64,000 bases of DNA from positions 1 to 64,000 of the forward strand of contig NZ_JAVCAP010000004.1 in NCBI RefSeq assembly GCF_030769565.1, in the 5' to 3' direction. Origin of the DNA: Methylophilus aquaticus. GTDB lineage: Bacteria > Pseudomonadota > Gammaproteobacteria > Burkholderiales > Methylophilaceae. How positions within the stretch are numbered: the first letter of the stretch is position 1; each line of letters begins with the position of its first letter. Positions 27,509 through 37,491 of this stretch are shown piece by piece. The notes beneath the pieces were generated by a model. It saw nothing but the letters and a program-made list of their open reading frames with translations. It was not told the DNA's origin and did not search any database. A program made the translations under genes and the position numbers.

Positions 27509-27763
27509 ATGACCAGGAGAACGCAATGGTTATACGCTGTGGAGCTTGCACTGGCGGGTGACTGGGAAGGCGCACACCTGATTGCGCAAGAGGATAGCGA
27601 CCCACTCGCCAACTGGATTCATGCGGTGTTACATAAAATTGAAGGCGACGTCTGGAATAGCAAGTATTGGTATGCACGCACTGCCGGGCGCCAATATGAA
27701 ACATTTGCTGATGCTACTGAGGAGTTGCAGGTGATCCGTCAGCAGTTGCTTCAATTGCAGTAA
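27509..27763 (+). CDS. Conserved small protein of unknown function
   Basis: The 84-residue soluble protein begins MTRRTQWLYAVELALAGDW and is rich in tryptophan and tyrosine (DVWNSKYWYARTAGRQY). It starts 14 bases after gloA and is likely co-transcribed with it. I do not recognise a named family, although small proteins of this look occur near gloA in other betaproteobacteria. No signal peptide or membrane segment is seen. Confidence 0.7.
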   Translation: MTRRTQWLYAVELALAGDWEGAHLIAQEDSDPLANWIHAVLHKIEGDVWNSKYWYARTAGRQYETFADATEELQVIRQQLLQLQ

Positions 27764-27793
27764 AGAAAATGTTGGGTGGTGTGTTGGACGAAA

Positions 27794-28096
27794 CTACTTT
27801 TGCTCGCTTTCAGACTGTTGAGTGACTGTGGTAAAAATTCCCCAAAGTGATTGTACAAACAAGGCGAACACCGTGCCCGCCAGAAACAGCATGACGCACA
27901 TCGCCAGACACACACACAACATAAACGCGTCTTGCTGCCATTCACCATGGTGTCCCAGAGATTGCCATACTTCCAGCAGGCGCAACAGTACCGGATTATG
28001 ATCGATCCAGGTTTCCAGGTGGGATGCTTGCAAAGGTGTATTGTGCAGGCTAATCCTGGCGAAATGAATGCCGGGTAGATCCAGATGCAGCCACAT
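27794..28096 (-). CDS. Small predicted membrane protein, unknown
   Basis: About 100 residues, with an N-terminal soluble part (MWLHLDLPGIHFARISLHNT) and one long or two short membrane helices near 60-95 (DAFMLCVCLAMCVMLFLAGTVFALFVQ). GGGA precedes the ATG at 28096. It is convergent with the gloA unit. No family recognised; coding is supported by the start site and the composition only. Confidence 0.55.
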   Translation of the reverse strand: MWLHLDLPGIHFARISLHNTPLQASHLETWIDHNPVLLRLLEVWQSLGHHGEWQQDAFMLCVCLAMCVMLFLAGTVFALFVQSLWGIFTTVTQQSESEQK

Positions 28097-28099
28097 CAT

Positions 28100-28494
28100 T
28101 TTTCCCAGAGAATACAAACATAATCAGTATACCTAATACGCTGCTTTGCCCAAACCGGCTTGTGGCGAATGACGGCATCAAATCGGTGCACTACGGGCTG
28201 CGTTGCGGTGCATTTTAATGCATGCTGTTTTGAATGCCATCGCGTTTAAGTCTCTTTAATACCATCAGACTGCCATGTTGGCCTCAGTGTGATTGTACGT
28301 GTTATCTGTGATAACTGTTTGATGTGTAATAAGAAAGTGTATGCATTTCATGCGATGTGGCGGTGGTGTTTGCGTTGAAGGCAGTTGCCAAATATTGAAA
28401 AAGGCCTCTTGTTGATCGTGGTCTGCTTGTTGCTATAGCGTATATAAGCGCTGAATCGATCGTCGATTTTCCAAAGCGCACGAGGAGAGGCCAC
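28100..28494. other. Intergenic region upstream of ppc
   Basis: Nearly 400 bases without a gene. A possible promoter for ppc is TTGATC (28412-28417), 16 bases, TATAGC (28434-28439). A small palindrome TGCATTTTAATGCA lies near 28,210-28,225. The long leader suggests regulation, but no riboswitch or attenuator is recognisable. Confidence 0.4.
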
Positions 28495-31284
28495 ATGATC
28501 AAAAAACTGGCGGCAACAGCGGCGGTTTCTGCAGAAACCCGGCTGGCCGAGAATATCCAATTGCTGGGCGACTTGCTGGGGCATGCCATTCGTAGCATTG
28601 AGGGGGAAGAAGCATTTCAGCATATCGATGCGATCCGGCAGACGGCCATCAAGTTTCATCAGACACATGATCAGCAAGCCTCTTTGCAACTGGAACAATT
28701 GCTGGCCGGGTTAACGCCTGCTCAAACCGTGTGTGTGGTCCGCGCATTCAGTTATTACAAGCATCTGGTGAATCTTGCTGAAGACCTTTATGGCCAGCAA
28801 CTGGCCAATTGTAATGAAAACGCACCCGCTGCAGGCATGCTGGCCCATTCGCTGGCGCAGTTGCGCAGCGCACAGGTCAGCCCAGAAACCATTCAGCAGT
28901 TTTTTGCCGATGCGCTGGTTTCGCCAGTGCTCACTGCGCATCCGACCGAGGTGCAACGCAAGAGTGTACTGGATATTGAACGGTCACTGGCGGAGTTGCT
29001 CGGTGAGCGGGCACAACTGGTTTCCGCGCGTCAGCTTGAACGCAATAGCCTGCTGCTGCAAGGGGCGGTGTGTGCCTTGTGGCAAACCCGCATGCTGCGC
29101 TTCTCCAAGCTGACCGTGATCAATGAAATTGAAAATGCACTGACCTATTACGACAGTACATTTCTACATGTGATTCCGGCCTTGTTACAAGACCTGGAGC
29201 GTGATCTGGCGGCATTGATGCCCGACCAGTCCGCTTACAGCCTGCCCAGTTTTTTGCGTATGGGCAGCTGGATAGGCGGTGACCGTGACGGTAATCCGTT
29301 TGTGAATGGGATGACGCTGCGTGAAGGCGTGCGCTTACAGGCAGTGACCCTGTTCCGGTTTTATTTACAGGAACTGGCCATGCTCAGGCGTGAGCTGGCG
29401 ATTTCCACCCGGCTGGTGGGTGTGGATGACCAAGTGCTGGCGCTGGCCAAACACTCGCAAGACCAGTCACCGCACCGGCTGGATGAGCCTTACCGTCTGG
29501 CGCTCAATGGCATTTATGATCGCCTGTTGCGCACTGCGACCACGCTGTTGCCAGAAGCTGAGTGGTCGATGGACAAGACGATGGATATTTTGCCCTATGA
29601 CAGCCCGGAGGCCTTGCTGAGTGTTTTGCAGGTGATTGCGGACTCGCTGCGGCAGCATCAGGGGGAATCTCTGATCTATCCGCGACTGGGCAAGTTGATG
29701 AAAGCCATTGGCACTTTTGGTTTCCATCTGGCCACCGTCGATATTCGCCAGTCTTCTGATGTGCACGAGGCGGTCATTAGCGAGTTGCTGCAAAAGGCCG
29801 GTTACGATTTTGATTACGCCAGCTTTAACGAAGACGAGAAAATAGGGCTGTTACTTGAAGAACTCAAGCAGCCCCGTCTGCTTTTCTCGCCTTTTCAGCA
29901 ATACTCTGAGCTGGTGCACAAGGAAATCGGTGTGCTCGAAGCCGTACGTGAAATGCGCGCCCGGTTTGGTGACCATACGGTGTGCCAATATATAATTTCG
30001 CACACTGAAACCTTGTCAGACCTGCTGGAAGTGGCCCTGTTGCAAAAAGAAACCGGCTTGCTGCGTGGCGTGTGGGGCTCGGCCAATATTCAGGTAGATC
30101 TCAATATTGTCCCGCTATTTGAAACGATAGCCGACTTGCGCGATGCGCCCATGATTATGGGCAAATGGCTCAGCCTGATCGGCATCCGCCATGTCATCCG
30201 CTACCAGGGCAACGAGCAGGAGGTGATGCTGGGCTACTCTGACAGCAATAAAGACGGTGGCTTTCTCACCTCGAACTGGGAGTTGTATAAAGCCGAAATC
30301 TCCCTGGTGGAGTTGTTCACTCAGGCCAAAGTCAAGTTGCGGCTGTTTCATGGCCGCGGCGGTACGGTCGGTCGGGGCGGCGGCCCAACATATCAGGCCA
30401 TTATGGCCCAGCCGCAAGGTACCGTTGACGGCCAGATTCGCCTCACCGAACAAGGTGAAATTATTGCCAACAAATATGCCGATCCAGTGGTCGGACGGCA
30501 GCATCTGGAAACCTTGATTGCGGCTACGCTGGATGCCAGTCTGTTTCCCTCGGATCAGCTGGAACCGGCCAAACGCCGGAGCTTTGAAGGAGTGATGGAA
30601 ACCCTGTCAGCCACAGCCATGACCAGTTACCGTAGCCTGGTCTATGAAACCCCCGGTTTTGCCGAGTATTTTTTTCATACCACGCCCATCGATGAAATTG
30701 CCGGGCTGAACTTGGGGAGCCGTCCTGCAGCCAGAAAGTCAACGCGTCGCATTGAAGATCTGCGCGCGATTCCATGGGGGTTCTCCTGGGGTCAATGCCG
30801 CCTGCTATTGCCTGGCTGGTTTGGTCTGGGCAGTGCCATCCATCAGTTTCTCACGCAGGACAGCAGCGCCAAAGAGGCGCGCCTGAGCTTGCTCAGGGAA
30901 ATGCTGGCAGGCTGGCCCATCTTTAACACCCTGATTAATAATGTGGACATGGTGCTGGCTAAAACCGATTTGATTGTCGCCAGGCATTACGCACACCTGT
31001 TGCCTGACCGTGCCTTGCGGGAAGAAATCTTCAGCCGTATTGAACAGGAACATAAATTGACGACCCATGCCGTCAATGTGCTGCTGGGCTCCACTGAGCG
31101 CTTGGCTAGCCAGCCTGTGCTGGCAAAATCCATCCGAGACCGCTTGCCATATCTGGATCCGCTCAACCATTTGCAAGTGGAAATGATACAGCGCTATCGA
31201 AATGGTGAAACGGATGAAAAGCTGAAGCTGGCGATTCCGTTGACGATTAACGGCATTGCTGCCGGATTGAGAAATACTGGTTAA
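28495..31284 (+). CDS. ppc: Phosphoenolpyruvate carboxylase
   Basis: PEPC adds bicarbonate to PEP to make oxaloacetate, the anaplerotic step that feeds the TCA cycle. The 929-residue protein carries all key motifs: VLTAHPTEVQRKS (catalytic His), GSWIGGDRDGNPFV, the glycine loop FHGRGGTVGRGGGP and the C-terminal LTINGIAAGLRNTG. The length is normal for bacterial PEPC. GAGGAGAGG precedes the ATG. A bidirectional terminator follows. Confidence 0.97.
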   Translation: MIKKLAATAAVSAETRLAENIQLLGDLLGHAIRSIEGEEAFQHIDAIRQTAIKFHQTHDQQASLQLEQLLAGLTPAQTVCVVRAFSYYKHLVNLAEDLYGQQLANCNENAPAAGMLAHSLAQLRSAQVSPETIQQFFADALVSPVLTAHPTEVQRKSVLDIERSLAELLGERAQLVSARQLERNSLLLQGAVCALWQTRMLRFSKLTVINEIENALTYYDSTFLHVIPALLQDLERDLAALMPDQSAYSLPSFLRMGSWIGGDRDGNPFVNGMTLREGVRLQAVTLFRFYLQELAMLRRELAISTRLVGVDDQVLALAKHSQDQSPHRLDEPYRLALNGIYDRLLRTATTLLPEAEWSMDKTMDILPYDSPEALLSVLQVIADSLRQHQGESLIYPRLGKLMKAIGTFGFHLATVDIRQSSDVHEAVISELLQKAGYDFDYASFNEDEKIGLLLEELKQPRLLFSPFQQYSELVHKEIGVLEAVREMRARFGDHTVCQYIISHTETLSDLLEVALLQKETGLLRGVWGSANIQVDLNIVPLFETIADLRDAPMIMGKWLSLIGIRHVIRYQGNEQEVMLGYSDSNKDGGFLTSNWELYKAEISLVELFTQAKVKLRLFHGRGGTVGRGGGPTYQAIMAQPQGTVDGQIRLTEQGEIIANKYADPVVGRQHLETLIAATLDASLFPSDQLEPAKRRSFEGVMETLSATAMTSYRSLVYETPGFAEYFFHTTPIDEIAGLNLGSRPAARKSTRRIEDLRAIPWGFSWGQCRLLLPGWFGLGSAIHQFLTQDSSAKEARLSLLREMLAGWPIFNTLINNVDMVLAKTDLIVARHYAHLLPDRALREEIFSRIEQEHKLTTHAVNVLLGSTERLASQPVLAKSIRDRLPYLDPLNHLQVEMIQRYRNGETDEKLKLAIPLTINGIAAGLRNTG

Positions 31285-31348
31285 TGGGCGGATCAGCGGA
31301 GGTGCTGGTGCTTTGGTTATTAAGCCCGGTGCCTGTGGCCTCAGCATG

Positions 31349-31377
31349 TAAAAAAGCAAGCCAGCGCTTGCTTTTTT
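31349..31377. terminator. Bidirectional terminator between ppc and csbD
   Basis: GCAAGC (31356-31361), loop CAGC, GCTTGC (31366-31371), flanked by an A-run and a T-run. It can end both the ppc transcript and the convergent CsbD gene. Confidence 0.8.
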
Positions 31378-31407
31378 ACATGCTCTAGTTAACTCGCTCT
31401 AGTTAAC

Positions 31408-31611
31408 TCAGTGATTGCGTTTTTCTTCCCACGCCTGAATTTGTTTCTCGGCTTCGTCTTTGGTGATGCCGTAGCGCGCCTGGATTTTGCCTGCTACCTG
31501 ATCGCGTTTGCCCTCAATGACGTCGAGATCATCATTGGTCAACTTGCCCCATTGTTCTTGTACTTTACCCTTCAGTTGTTTCCAGTTACCTTCGAAAATA
31601 TCTTTATTCAT
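31408..31611 (-). CDS. CsbD-family stress-response protein
   Basis: A 67-residue hydrophilic protein that opens MNKDIFEGNWKQLKGKVQEQ and continues WGKLTNDDLDVIEGKRDQVA, the classic CsbD signature. Family members are abundant under general stress but their action is unknown. AGGAG lies about 8 bases before ATG at 31611; the longer open frame is not needed. Confidence 0.92.
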   Translation of the reverse strand: MNKDIFEGNWKQLKGKVQEQWGKLTNDDLDVIEGKRDQVAGKIQARYGITKDEAEKQIQAWEEKRNH

Positions 31612-31862
31612 GTGCGCTCTCCTCAGTTTTAGAATACGTAGGCAGGTCATTGCGAGATGTGATTGACCTGAGGCACATTGTAGAGGCTGCTGGCTAAGCC
31701 ATCAGTCGGTGAAATACCCAATCTTGCGTCGGAGTTGACTGACGCTGCAGGCCTGGGGGTGTTTGCTTTTCGCGTGCGGTATCCTGGCACGTAGGGCATT
31801 GCGAGGCCTCAAAATCTGCCTGCTTATATCGCACAGGCATTTAAAACTGTTAACATGCGCGC

Positions 31863-33170
31863 ATGAAGAATGTTTATTTATCTGCGCTTCTGGACCGACT
31901 GGTGCAGCGCCTGCCTTATGAGTGGTGGATAGGCTGGCGCTATACCCGCGCCAAGCGTCACAATCATTTTATTTCGTTTATTTCATTGACCAGTATGGTG
32001 GGTATCGCACTTGGGGTCATGGCGCTGATCGTGGTGTTGTCGGTGATGAACGGCTTTCAGGAGGAGTTGCGCAACCGGATTCTGGGTGTGGCTTCGCATA
32101 TAGAAGTGCGTGGTTATGATGCCGGTTTGCCGGCGTGGGCGGCAGTACAGCAACAGATTCGTGCTCTGCCTGCCAAATCCGTCTCCAGCAAGATTGAGGG
32201 GGTGGCCCCTTATGTGCTGGCGCAAGGCATGCTGACCTACGATCAGGCCGTACAGGGCGTGTTGATCCGCGGGGTGTTGCCTGACCAGGAAGCGACAGTC
32301 TCTGATTTGTCCAGCCAAATGAAAGCGGGCCGTTTGCAGGGCTTGCAGCCGGGCGCATTTAATATCGTGCTGGGTGCCGATCTGGCACAGGCCCTGGGTG
32401 TGCATATTGGCGACAAGGTGGTGTTAATGGCCCCGCAAGGGCAGGTGACCCCGGCCGGGCTGGTGCCGCGTATCAAGCAGTTTAATGTGACCGGCATTTT
32501 TCAGGTCGGCATGTATGAGTATGACGCAGGCCTGGCGCTGATTCATCTGGCAGATGCCGCCAAGTTGTATCGCATGGGTGACCAGGTGTCCGGTTTGCGC
32601 CTGAAGCTTGCAGATCTGTTTATGGCTGACCGCGTCAGCCGCGAGTTGGTCCAGGCATTGGGCCCCAATTATTATGTGACGGACTGGACGCAGCAGCATG
32701 CCAATTTTTTTAAAGCCATTCAGCTGGAAAAACGGGTGATGTTTATTATTCTGGCGCTGATCGTGGCGGTGGCTGCGTTTAATATCGTGTCTACCCTGGT
32801 GATGGCCGTGACTGATAAGCGTGCGGATATTGCCATTTTGCGCACCATGGGCGCAACGCCGCAGGCCATCCGCTGGATGTTTGTGGTGCAGGGCGCAATG
32901 ATCGGCGTGATTGGCACCGTGTCGGGCGCGTTGTTGGGCGTATTGCTCGCTCTGAATATTGAAACCGTGGTGCCGTGGATTGAGCGAACATTTAACGTAC
33001 AGTTTTTGGCTAAAGATGTGTATTACATCAGTGACTTGCCTTCCAAGCTGATGTGGTCAGATGTCGGTACCATCGTTGCTTTGTCAATTGTTCTCAGTCT
33101 GGTGGCCACCCTGTACCCAAGTGCGCGTGCCGCAAGCATGAATCCCGCGGAGGCCTTGCGTTATGACTGA
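31863..33170 (+). CDS. lolC: Lipoprotein-releasing system permease LolC/LolE
   Basis: The 435-residue inner membrane subunit takes mature lipoproteins from the inner membrane to LolA. The N-terminal helix region [20 protein letters not shown], the periplasmic domain ([15 protein letters not shown]) and three C-terminal helices ([20 protein letters not shown] and on) are of the LolC/E type. [19 protein letters not shown] is the coupling motif. Only one permease gene is present, so it is probably a homodimer-type LolF-like subunit. It overlaps lolD by 8 bases. Confidence 0.94.
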   Translation: MKNVYLSALLDRLVQRLPYEWWIGWRYTRAKRHNHFISFISLTSMVGIALGVMALIVVLSVMNGFQEELRNRILGVASHIEVRGYDAGLPAWAAVQQQIRALPAKSVSSKIEGVAPYVLAQGMLTYDQAVQGVLIRGVLPDQEATVSDLSSQMKAGRLQGLQPGAFNIVLGADLAQALGVHIGDKVVLMAPQGQVTPAGLVPRIKQFNVTGIFQVGMYEYDAGLALIHLADAAKLYRMGDQVSGLRLKLADLFMADRVSRELVQALGPNYYVTDWTQQHANFFKAIQLEKRVMFIILALIVAVAAFNIVSTLVMAVTDKRADIAILRTMGATPQAIRWMFVVQGAMIGVIGTVSGALLGVLLALNIETVVPWIERTFNVQFLAKDVYYISDLPSKLMWSDVGTIVALSIVLSLVATLYPSARAASMNPAEALRYD

Positions 33171-33837
33171 TCATGTATTGCAGTGCAGTGGTCTGGCCAA
33201 AATTTACCATGGGCTTGAGACCTCGGTGCTCACTGGCGTAGATATGCAGGTGGCCGCAGGCGAACATGTGGCGATTGTCGGGGCTTCAGGCAGCGGCAAA
33301 AGTACCTTGCTGCATTTGCTGGGCGGACTGGATAGTGCGACGCAGGGTGAAGTGCAGTGGATGGGCAAGCCGCTGGCCACTCTTGCCGAAGCCGAGAAAA
33401 GCGCCATGCGTAACCAGTATCTGGGTTTTGTTTATCAGTTTCACCATTTGTTGCCAGAATTTACTGCGCTGGAAAACGTGGCCATGCCACTGCTGATCCG
33501 GCGCATGCCGCGCAAGCAGGCGCTTGCGCAGGCCGAGCATTATCTGACACAAGTTGGCTTGTCGCATCGCTTGCAGCATACGCCGGGAGAGTTGTCCGGG
33601 GGTGAACGCCAGCGTGCCGCACTGGCGCGCGCACTGGTGACCGAGCCGCGCTGTTTGCTGGCGGATGAGCCCACCGGCAATCTGGACCGGCAGACCGCGG
33701 CGCAAGTCTTTGAGTTGCTGCTGCAGATTCAGTCCACACTGGGCACCGCCATGGTGGTCGTGACCCACGATTTGTCGCTGGCCGCCCGGTTACAAAGGCA
33801 ATACCGGTTGCAGGACGGCACACTGATACCTCTTTAA
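33163..33837 (+). CDS. lolD: Lipoprotein-releasing system ATP-binding protein LolD
   Basis: A 224-residue ABC ATPase with Walker [15 protein letters not shown], the LolD motif [20 protein letters not shown], signature [15 protein letters not shown], Walker [12 protein letters not shown] and H-loop VTHD. It powers the permease encoded just upstream, which it overlaps by 8 bases. The next gene, comEC, begins 12 bases further on. Confidence 0.95.
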   Translation: MTDHVLQCSGLAKIYHGLETSVLTGVDMQVAAGEHVAIVGASGSGKSTLLHLLGGLDSATQGEVQWMGKPLATLAEAEKSAMRNQYLGFVYQFHHLLPEFTALENVAMPLLIRRMPRKQALAQAEHYLTQVGLSHRLQHTPGELSGGERQRAALARALVTEPRCLLADEPTGNLDRQTAAQVFELLLQIQSTLGTAMVVVTHDLSLAARLQRQYRLQDGTLIPL

Positions 33838-33849
33838 GGTTACGTAACT

Positions 33850-36255
33850 ATGCCGGGCATCACAGTGGGGTGGTTGTTCGGTGTGTGGCTGTTTCAGCAA
33901 CAGGCGACCGTGTGGTCGCCTGTTGCTTTTTGTGCACTTCTGTTGCCGGTGGTGTTGGGCATGGGGCTGCTGCGTATCAGGTATTTTCAATCCTTTAAAA
34001 AAATGATTTTTTATGCGCTATGCGTATGGAGTGTGGCTAGTCTGGGCTTTGTCTATGCGCAAGGGCGTGCCTACTGGCGCTTGCAAGATACACTGCCTGT
34101 CGCCTGTGAACGGCAGGTGATCATCGTGCAGGCGCGCATTGTGGGGGTCCCCGCACGCGATCAGCGTGGGCAGCATGTGGATGCACTGATCGAACATGTG
34201 TACAGTCAGCACTGCCCGGTTCCCGCCAGGGTGCATCTGAGCCTGTATCAGCAGCAGTATCGACAGGCGTCGCCTGAAACGATTGCGGCTTTACCGATAG
34301 TGCATGCGGGGGAGCGCTGGCAATTTTCAGTGCGGCTGAAGCGACCGCACGCCACACGGAATCCACATGGATTTGATTATGCCGCGTGGTGCCTCTCTAA
34401 CCATATCGGCGCGGTAGGCAATATTGTCAGCAAAGCGCCTATGCAGCGACTGGATGCGCTGGTTTGGCAACCAAACACACTCATTGCGCGCTGGCGTGAA
34501 CACGTGGGTGGTCGACTCAGCCATGTGTTGGGCAACACCCCGCAAAGTGCTGTGTTGCGGGCGCTGGTGATCGGCGATGACAGTCAGATTTCGCGCGCAG
34601 ACTGGCAATTGTTTGTGGATACCGGCATCAATCATCTGGTCAGTATTTCGGGGCTGCATATCACCATGCTTGCCTCGCTGGGCTATGGACTGATTGGCTG
34701 GTTGTGGCGTCGGCAGCCGCAATGGGCGTTGCGCATTCCCTCGCGTCAGGCCGCGAGTATGGGTGGCGCCATCGTTGCCATTCTATATTCTGCGCTGGCC
34801 GGTTTTTCAATCCCAACCCAGCGCACCCTGTATATGCTGCTCACCGTCGCGGCCATGCTTAACCTCAGGCAGCGTTTGCCTTTTTCGTGGATACTCTGTG
34901 TAGCCTTATGGGTCGTGTTGTTGCGCGATCCGTGGGCTGTGCTGGCTCCCGGGTTCTGGCTTTCCTTTGGTGCTGTTGCCGTATTGGCTTTTGCCATGGG
35001 TGGCCGTTTAAAGCCGCCGCCATGGTGGGTGGCGGCCGGTAAAACGCAATGGGCAGTGACGGTTGCTTTCTTGCCGTTGCTGATTGCCATGTTTAATCAA
35101 GTGTCGCTGGTTTCACCGTTGGCCAATGCCCTGGCGATTCCACTGATCAGTCTGGCGGTTGTCCCTGTCGCGATTGCCGGTGCACTTCTGCCATTGGATG
35201 TCTTGTTGCGCTGTGCAGCCAGTGTGCTGGATGGGTGTATGCAGGCGTTGCAGTGGCTACAACACTTGCCTTGGGCGGTCTGGTATCAAGCCACGCCACC
35301 CACGTGGGCATGGCTGCTTGCCTTGCTGGGGATAGGTATGCTACTGATGCCGCGAGGCTGGCCCCTTCGCTGGGCAGGACTTTGCCTGTGCTTGCCTGTA
35401 TGTATGCCACAAGCCCCGGTGTTGCAACCCGGTCAAATGCAGGTCACGGTGCTGGATGTCGGGCAGGGCTTAAGTGTGATGGTGCAAACGGCACACCATA
35501 CTCTGCTGTATGATGCTGGCCCCGCCTACAGTGCAGACAGTGATGCCGGGCAACGCATTGTCTTGCCCTATTTACGTCACCTTGGGGTCCGGCAGCTTGA
35601 TATTGCCATGATTTCGCATGATGACAGTGACCATGTAGGGGGCATGGCCTCTGTGCTGGCAGGTGTTCCTGCACTGGGCATCCTCAGTTCACTCACGCCG
35701 GAAGCTGTGTTTTTTAAGCAAATAGCGCAAACCACGCCTATACGGGGACATCAACCAGTGCACCAGCCCTGTCTGACTGGCACCCGCTGGCAATGGGACG
35801 GGGTGCAGTTTCAACTGCTTTCGCCAGATACAGCCTTATTGATGACCGCAAAGGATAACGATAAGAGTTGTGTGCTGCATATACGCTCGGCACATGGTAG
35901 CCTGTTGTTGACTGGGGATATTGAAAAAGTGGCTGAGCGCTATCTGTTGCAAACTTCACCTGCAGATCTTGCAGCGACGGTAATCACCATGCCGCATCAC
36001 GGCAGCAAAACCTCCTCTAGTCATGCCTTTGTCAATGCGGTTTCGCCCAGGCTTGCAATAGCCACTGCGGGGTATCTGAATCGTTTTGGGCATCCCAAAC
36101 GCGAAATTCTGGCCCGCTATCAGGCGGTGGGTGCACAGGTTTTACGCTCGGATATGGATGGTGCAGTGTTGCTTAGCTTTTTGACCGGCGAAACACCTGC
36201 AGTACAAAGATGGCGGGTGATCGCGCCGCATTATTGGGAAGCCCCGGCCCTGTAA
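33850..36255 (+). CDS. comEC: DNA internalization protein ComEC/Rec2
   Basis: ComEC is the inner membrane channel for single-stranded DNA in natural transformation. The 801-residue protein has N-terminal helices and an OB-like part, the Competence domain (VDTGINHLVSISGLHITMLA, multiple helices from about 270 to 500) and a C-terminal metallo-beta-lactamase domain (LDVGQGLSVMVQTAHH, SHDDSDHVGG, ITMPHHGSKTSS). The length is typical. It follows lolD closely, a common betaproteobacterial order. Whether the cell is competent cannot be told; pilus genes are not in the window. Confidence 0.94.
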   Translation: MPGITVGWLFGVWLFQQQATVWSPVAFCALLLPVVLGMGLLRIRYFQSFKKMIFYALCVWSVASLGFVYAQGRAYWRLQDTLPVACERQVIIVQARIVGVPARDQRGQHVDALIEHVYSQHCPVPARVHLSLYQQQYRQASPETIAALPIVHAGERWQFSVRLKRPHATRNPHGFDYAAWCLSNHIGAVGNIVSKAPMQRLDALVWQPNTLIARWREHVGGRLSHVLGNTPQSAVLRALVIGDDSQISRADWQLFVDTGINHLVSISGLHITMLASLGYGLIGWLWRRQPQWALRIPSRQAASMGGAIVAILYSALAGFSIPTQRTLYMLLTVAAMLNLRQRLPFSWILCVALWVVLLRDPWAVLAPGFWLSFGAVAVLAFAMGGRLKPPPWWVAAGKTQWAVTVAFLPLLIAMFNQVSLVSPLANALAIPLISLAVVPVAIAGALLPLDVLLRCAASVLDGCMQALQWLQHLPWAVWYQATPPTWAWLLALLGIGMLLMPRGWPLRWAGLCLCLPVCMPQAPVLQPGQMQVTVLDVGQGLSVMVQTAHHTLLYDAGPAYSADSDAGQRIVLPYLRHLGVRQLDIAMISHDDSDHVGGMASVLAGVPALGILSSLTPEAVFFKQIAQTTPIRGHQPVHQPCLTGTRWQWDGVQFQLLSPDTALLMTAKDNDKSCVLHIRSAHGSLLLTGDIEKVAERYLLQTSPADLAATVITMPHHGSKTSSSHAFVNAVSPRLAIATAGYLNRFGHPKREILARYQAVGAQVLRSDMDGAVLLSFLTGETPAVQRWRVIAPHYWEAPAL

Positions 36256-36339
36256 CGATTTGGATACCCGTCAGAACTTGCCCTTAAGCCTACTTAACGC
36301 TAAAGTAGCGGAAGTTTGAAATTAAAGGGAGTATCTGCT

Positions 36340-36942
36340 GTGTGGGAAATTATTTTGGCGGCCGGCTGGCCTATCTGGCCTCTGATTATTGCTTCGGTCA
36401 TTGCTCTGGCAATTATTGTTGAGCGTTTCTGGGCCTTGCGTGCTTCGGTGGTGACCCCGGAACAATTGCTTCCTGAAGTGCAAAACTGGCTGAAGCAGGG
36501 CGGCGTGACCAAGGAAACATTGGGACGTCTTGAAGCGCATTCCCTGCTTGGTAAAGTCTTTGCCAGCGCATTGTCCAGCGCAAACAACTCGCGTGAAGTG
36601 ACTAAAGAGGCGATTGAGGAAACTGGCCGTGCCGTGGCACACAAGCTTGAACAGTACCTGCCTACACTGGGCACCATTTCGACCGTAGCACCATTGCTCG
36701 GCTTACTAGGAACCGTGATCGGGATGGTGGAACTGTTTGGTTCGTTTACCAATAGCGGCCATGATGTTGCCCAGTTCGCCCGCGGTATTTCAGTGGCCCT
36801 CTACAACACGGCAGCGGGTATTGTAGTGGCCGTCCCTTCCATGATTGCTTATCGTTACTTCCGCAGCAAGGTTGACGGTTTTTTGGTGGATATGGAGCAG
36901 CAGGCCATCAAGCTGGTAGAAATCATGCATGGTGACCGCTAA
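36340..36942 (+). CDS. exbB: ExbB/TolQ-family proton channel protein
   Basis: The 200-residue protein has three membrane helices: one near the start (IILAAGWPIWPLIIASVIAL), then two in the conserved MotA/TolQ/ExbB domain (LPTLGTISTVAPLLGLLGTV, ALYNTAAGIVVAVPSMIAY). With ExbD it turns proton flow into force on an outer membrane partner. The GTG start at 36340 has AAAGGGAG 8 bases upstream; an earlier TTG at 36316 is unlikely. No TonB gene is adjacent. In this position before msbA and lpxK it is a standard betaproteobacterial block. Confidence 0.9.
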   Translation: MWEIILAAGWPIWPLIIASVIALAIIVERFWALRASVVTPEQLLPEVQNWLKQGGVTKETLGRLEAHSLLGKVFASALSSANNSREVTKEAIEETGRAVAHKLEQYLPTLGTISTVAPLLGLLGTVIGMVELFGSFTNSGHDVAQFARGISVALYNTAAGIVVAVPSMIAYRYFRSKVDGFLVDMEQQAIKLVEIMHGDR

Positions 36943-36982
36943 TTCGCAGTCTCAGCCGAGTAAACTCTCAAGGGTGTAAACA

Positions 36983-37408
36983 ATGAATTTTAAACGTGGT
37001 ATGCGGAATGAAGAGCTGGAGATCAACTTTATTCCCCTCATCGACGTGCTGCTGGTAATTATTATTTTCCTGATTGTCAGCGCAACTTTTTCCCGCACCA
37101 GCGAATTACAAATCAATTTGCCAACAGCTGATGCCAGTGCTCCACAGGAAAAGCCAGTCACGATCGATATCGAAGTGGACGCCCAAGGCCGTTATACCGT
37201 TAATGGCAAAGAAGCCAATGGTGCGGTTGTTTCGGAGTTGTCGGCTGCAATGACGCAGGCCGCAGGCGAAAATAATGGTAAGGAGCCGACCATTGTGATT
37301 AATGCCGATGCCAAGGCTACCCATCAGTCTGTGATCAATATCATGGAGGCGGCGCGTATGGCCAATTATAGTCATATTACTTTTGCTACCCAGGCTAACA
37401 GCCACTAA
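36983..37408 (+). CDS. exbD: ExbD/TolR-family protein
   Basis: The 141-residue protein has one N-terminal membrane helix with the conserved aspartate (INFIPLIDVLLVIIIFLIVS) and a periplasmic domain (EKPVTIDIEVDAQGRYTVNG, TIVINADAKATHQSVINIME). It forms the proton-driven motor with the ExbB-like protein encoded 40 bases upstream. A terminator follows. Confidence 0.94.
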   Translation: MNFKRGMRNEELEINFIPLIDVLLVIIIFLIVSATFSRTSELQINLPTADASAPQEKPVTIDIEVDAQGRYTVNGKEANGAVVSELSAAMTQAAGENNGKEPTIVINADAKATHQSVINIMEAARMANYSHITFATQANSH

Positions 37409-37439
37409 TTGCATGCCTGATACGATTTGTATGTTCAAC

Positions 37440-37470
37440 GAGCCCGTCTATATTGGCGGGCTATTTGTTT
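37440..37470 (+). terminator. Terminator after exbD
   Basis: AGCCCG...CGGGCT with a 10-base loop is followed by ATTTGTTTTT. It ends just before the msbA start region, so msbA expression may partly depend on read-through or its own promoter. Confidence 0.7.
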
Positions 37471-37491
37471 TTAATGAGGCCGGTTAGACGG

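Noticed and set aside
31983-32405. 140-codon minus-strand frame opposite lolC
   Set aside because: Shadow frame; lolC is unambiguous.
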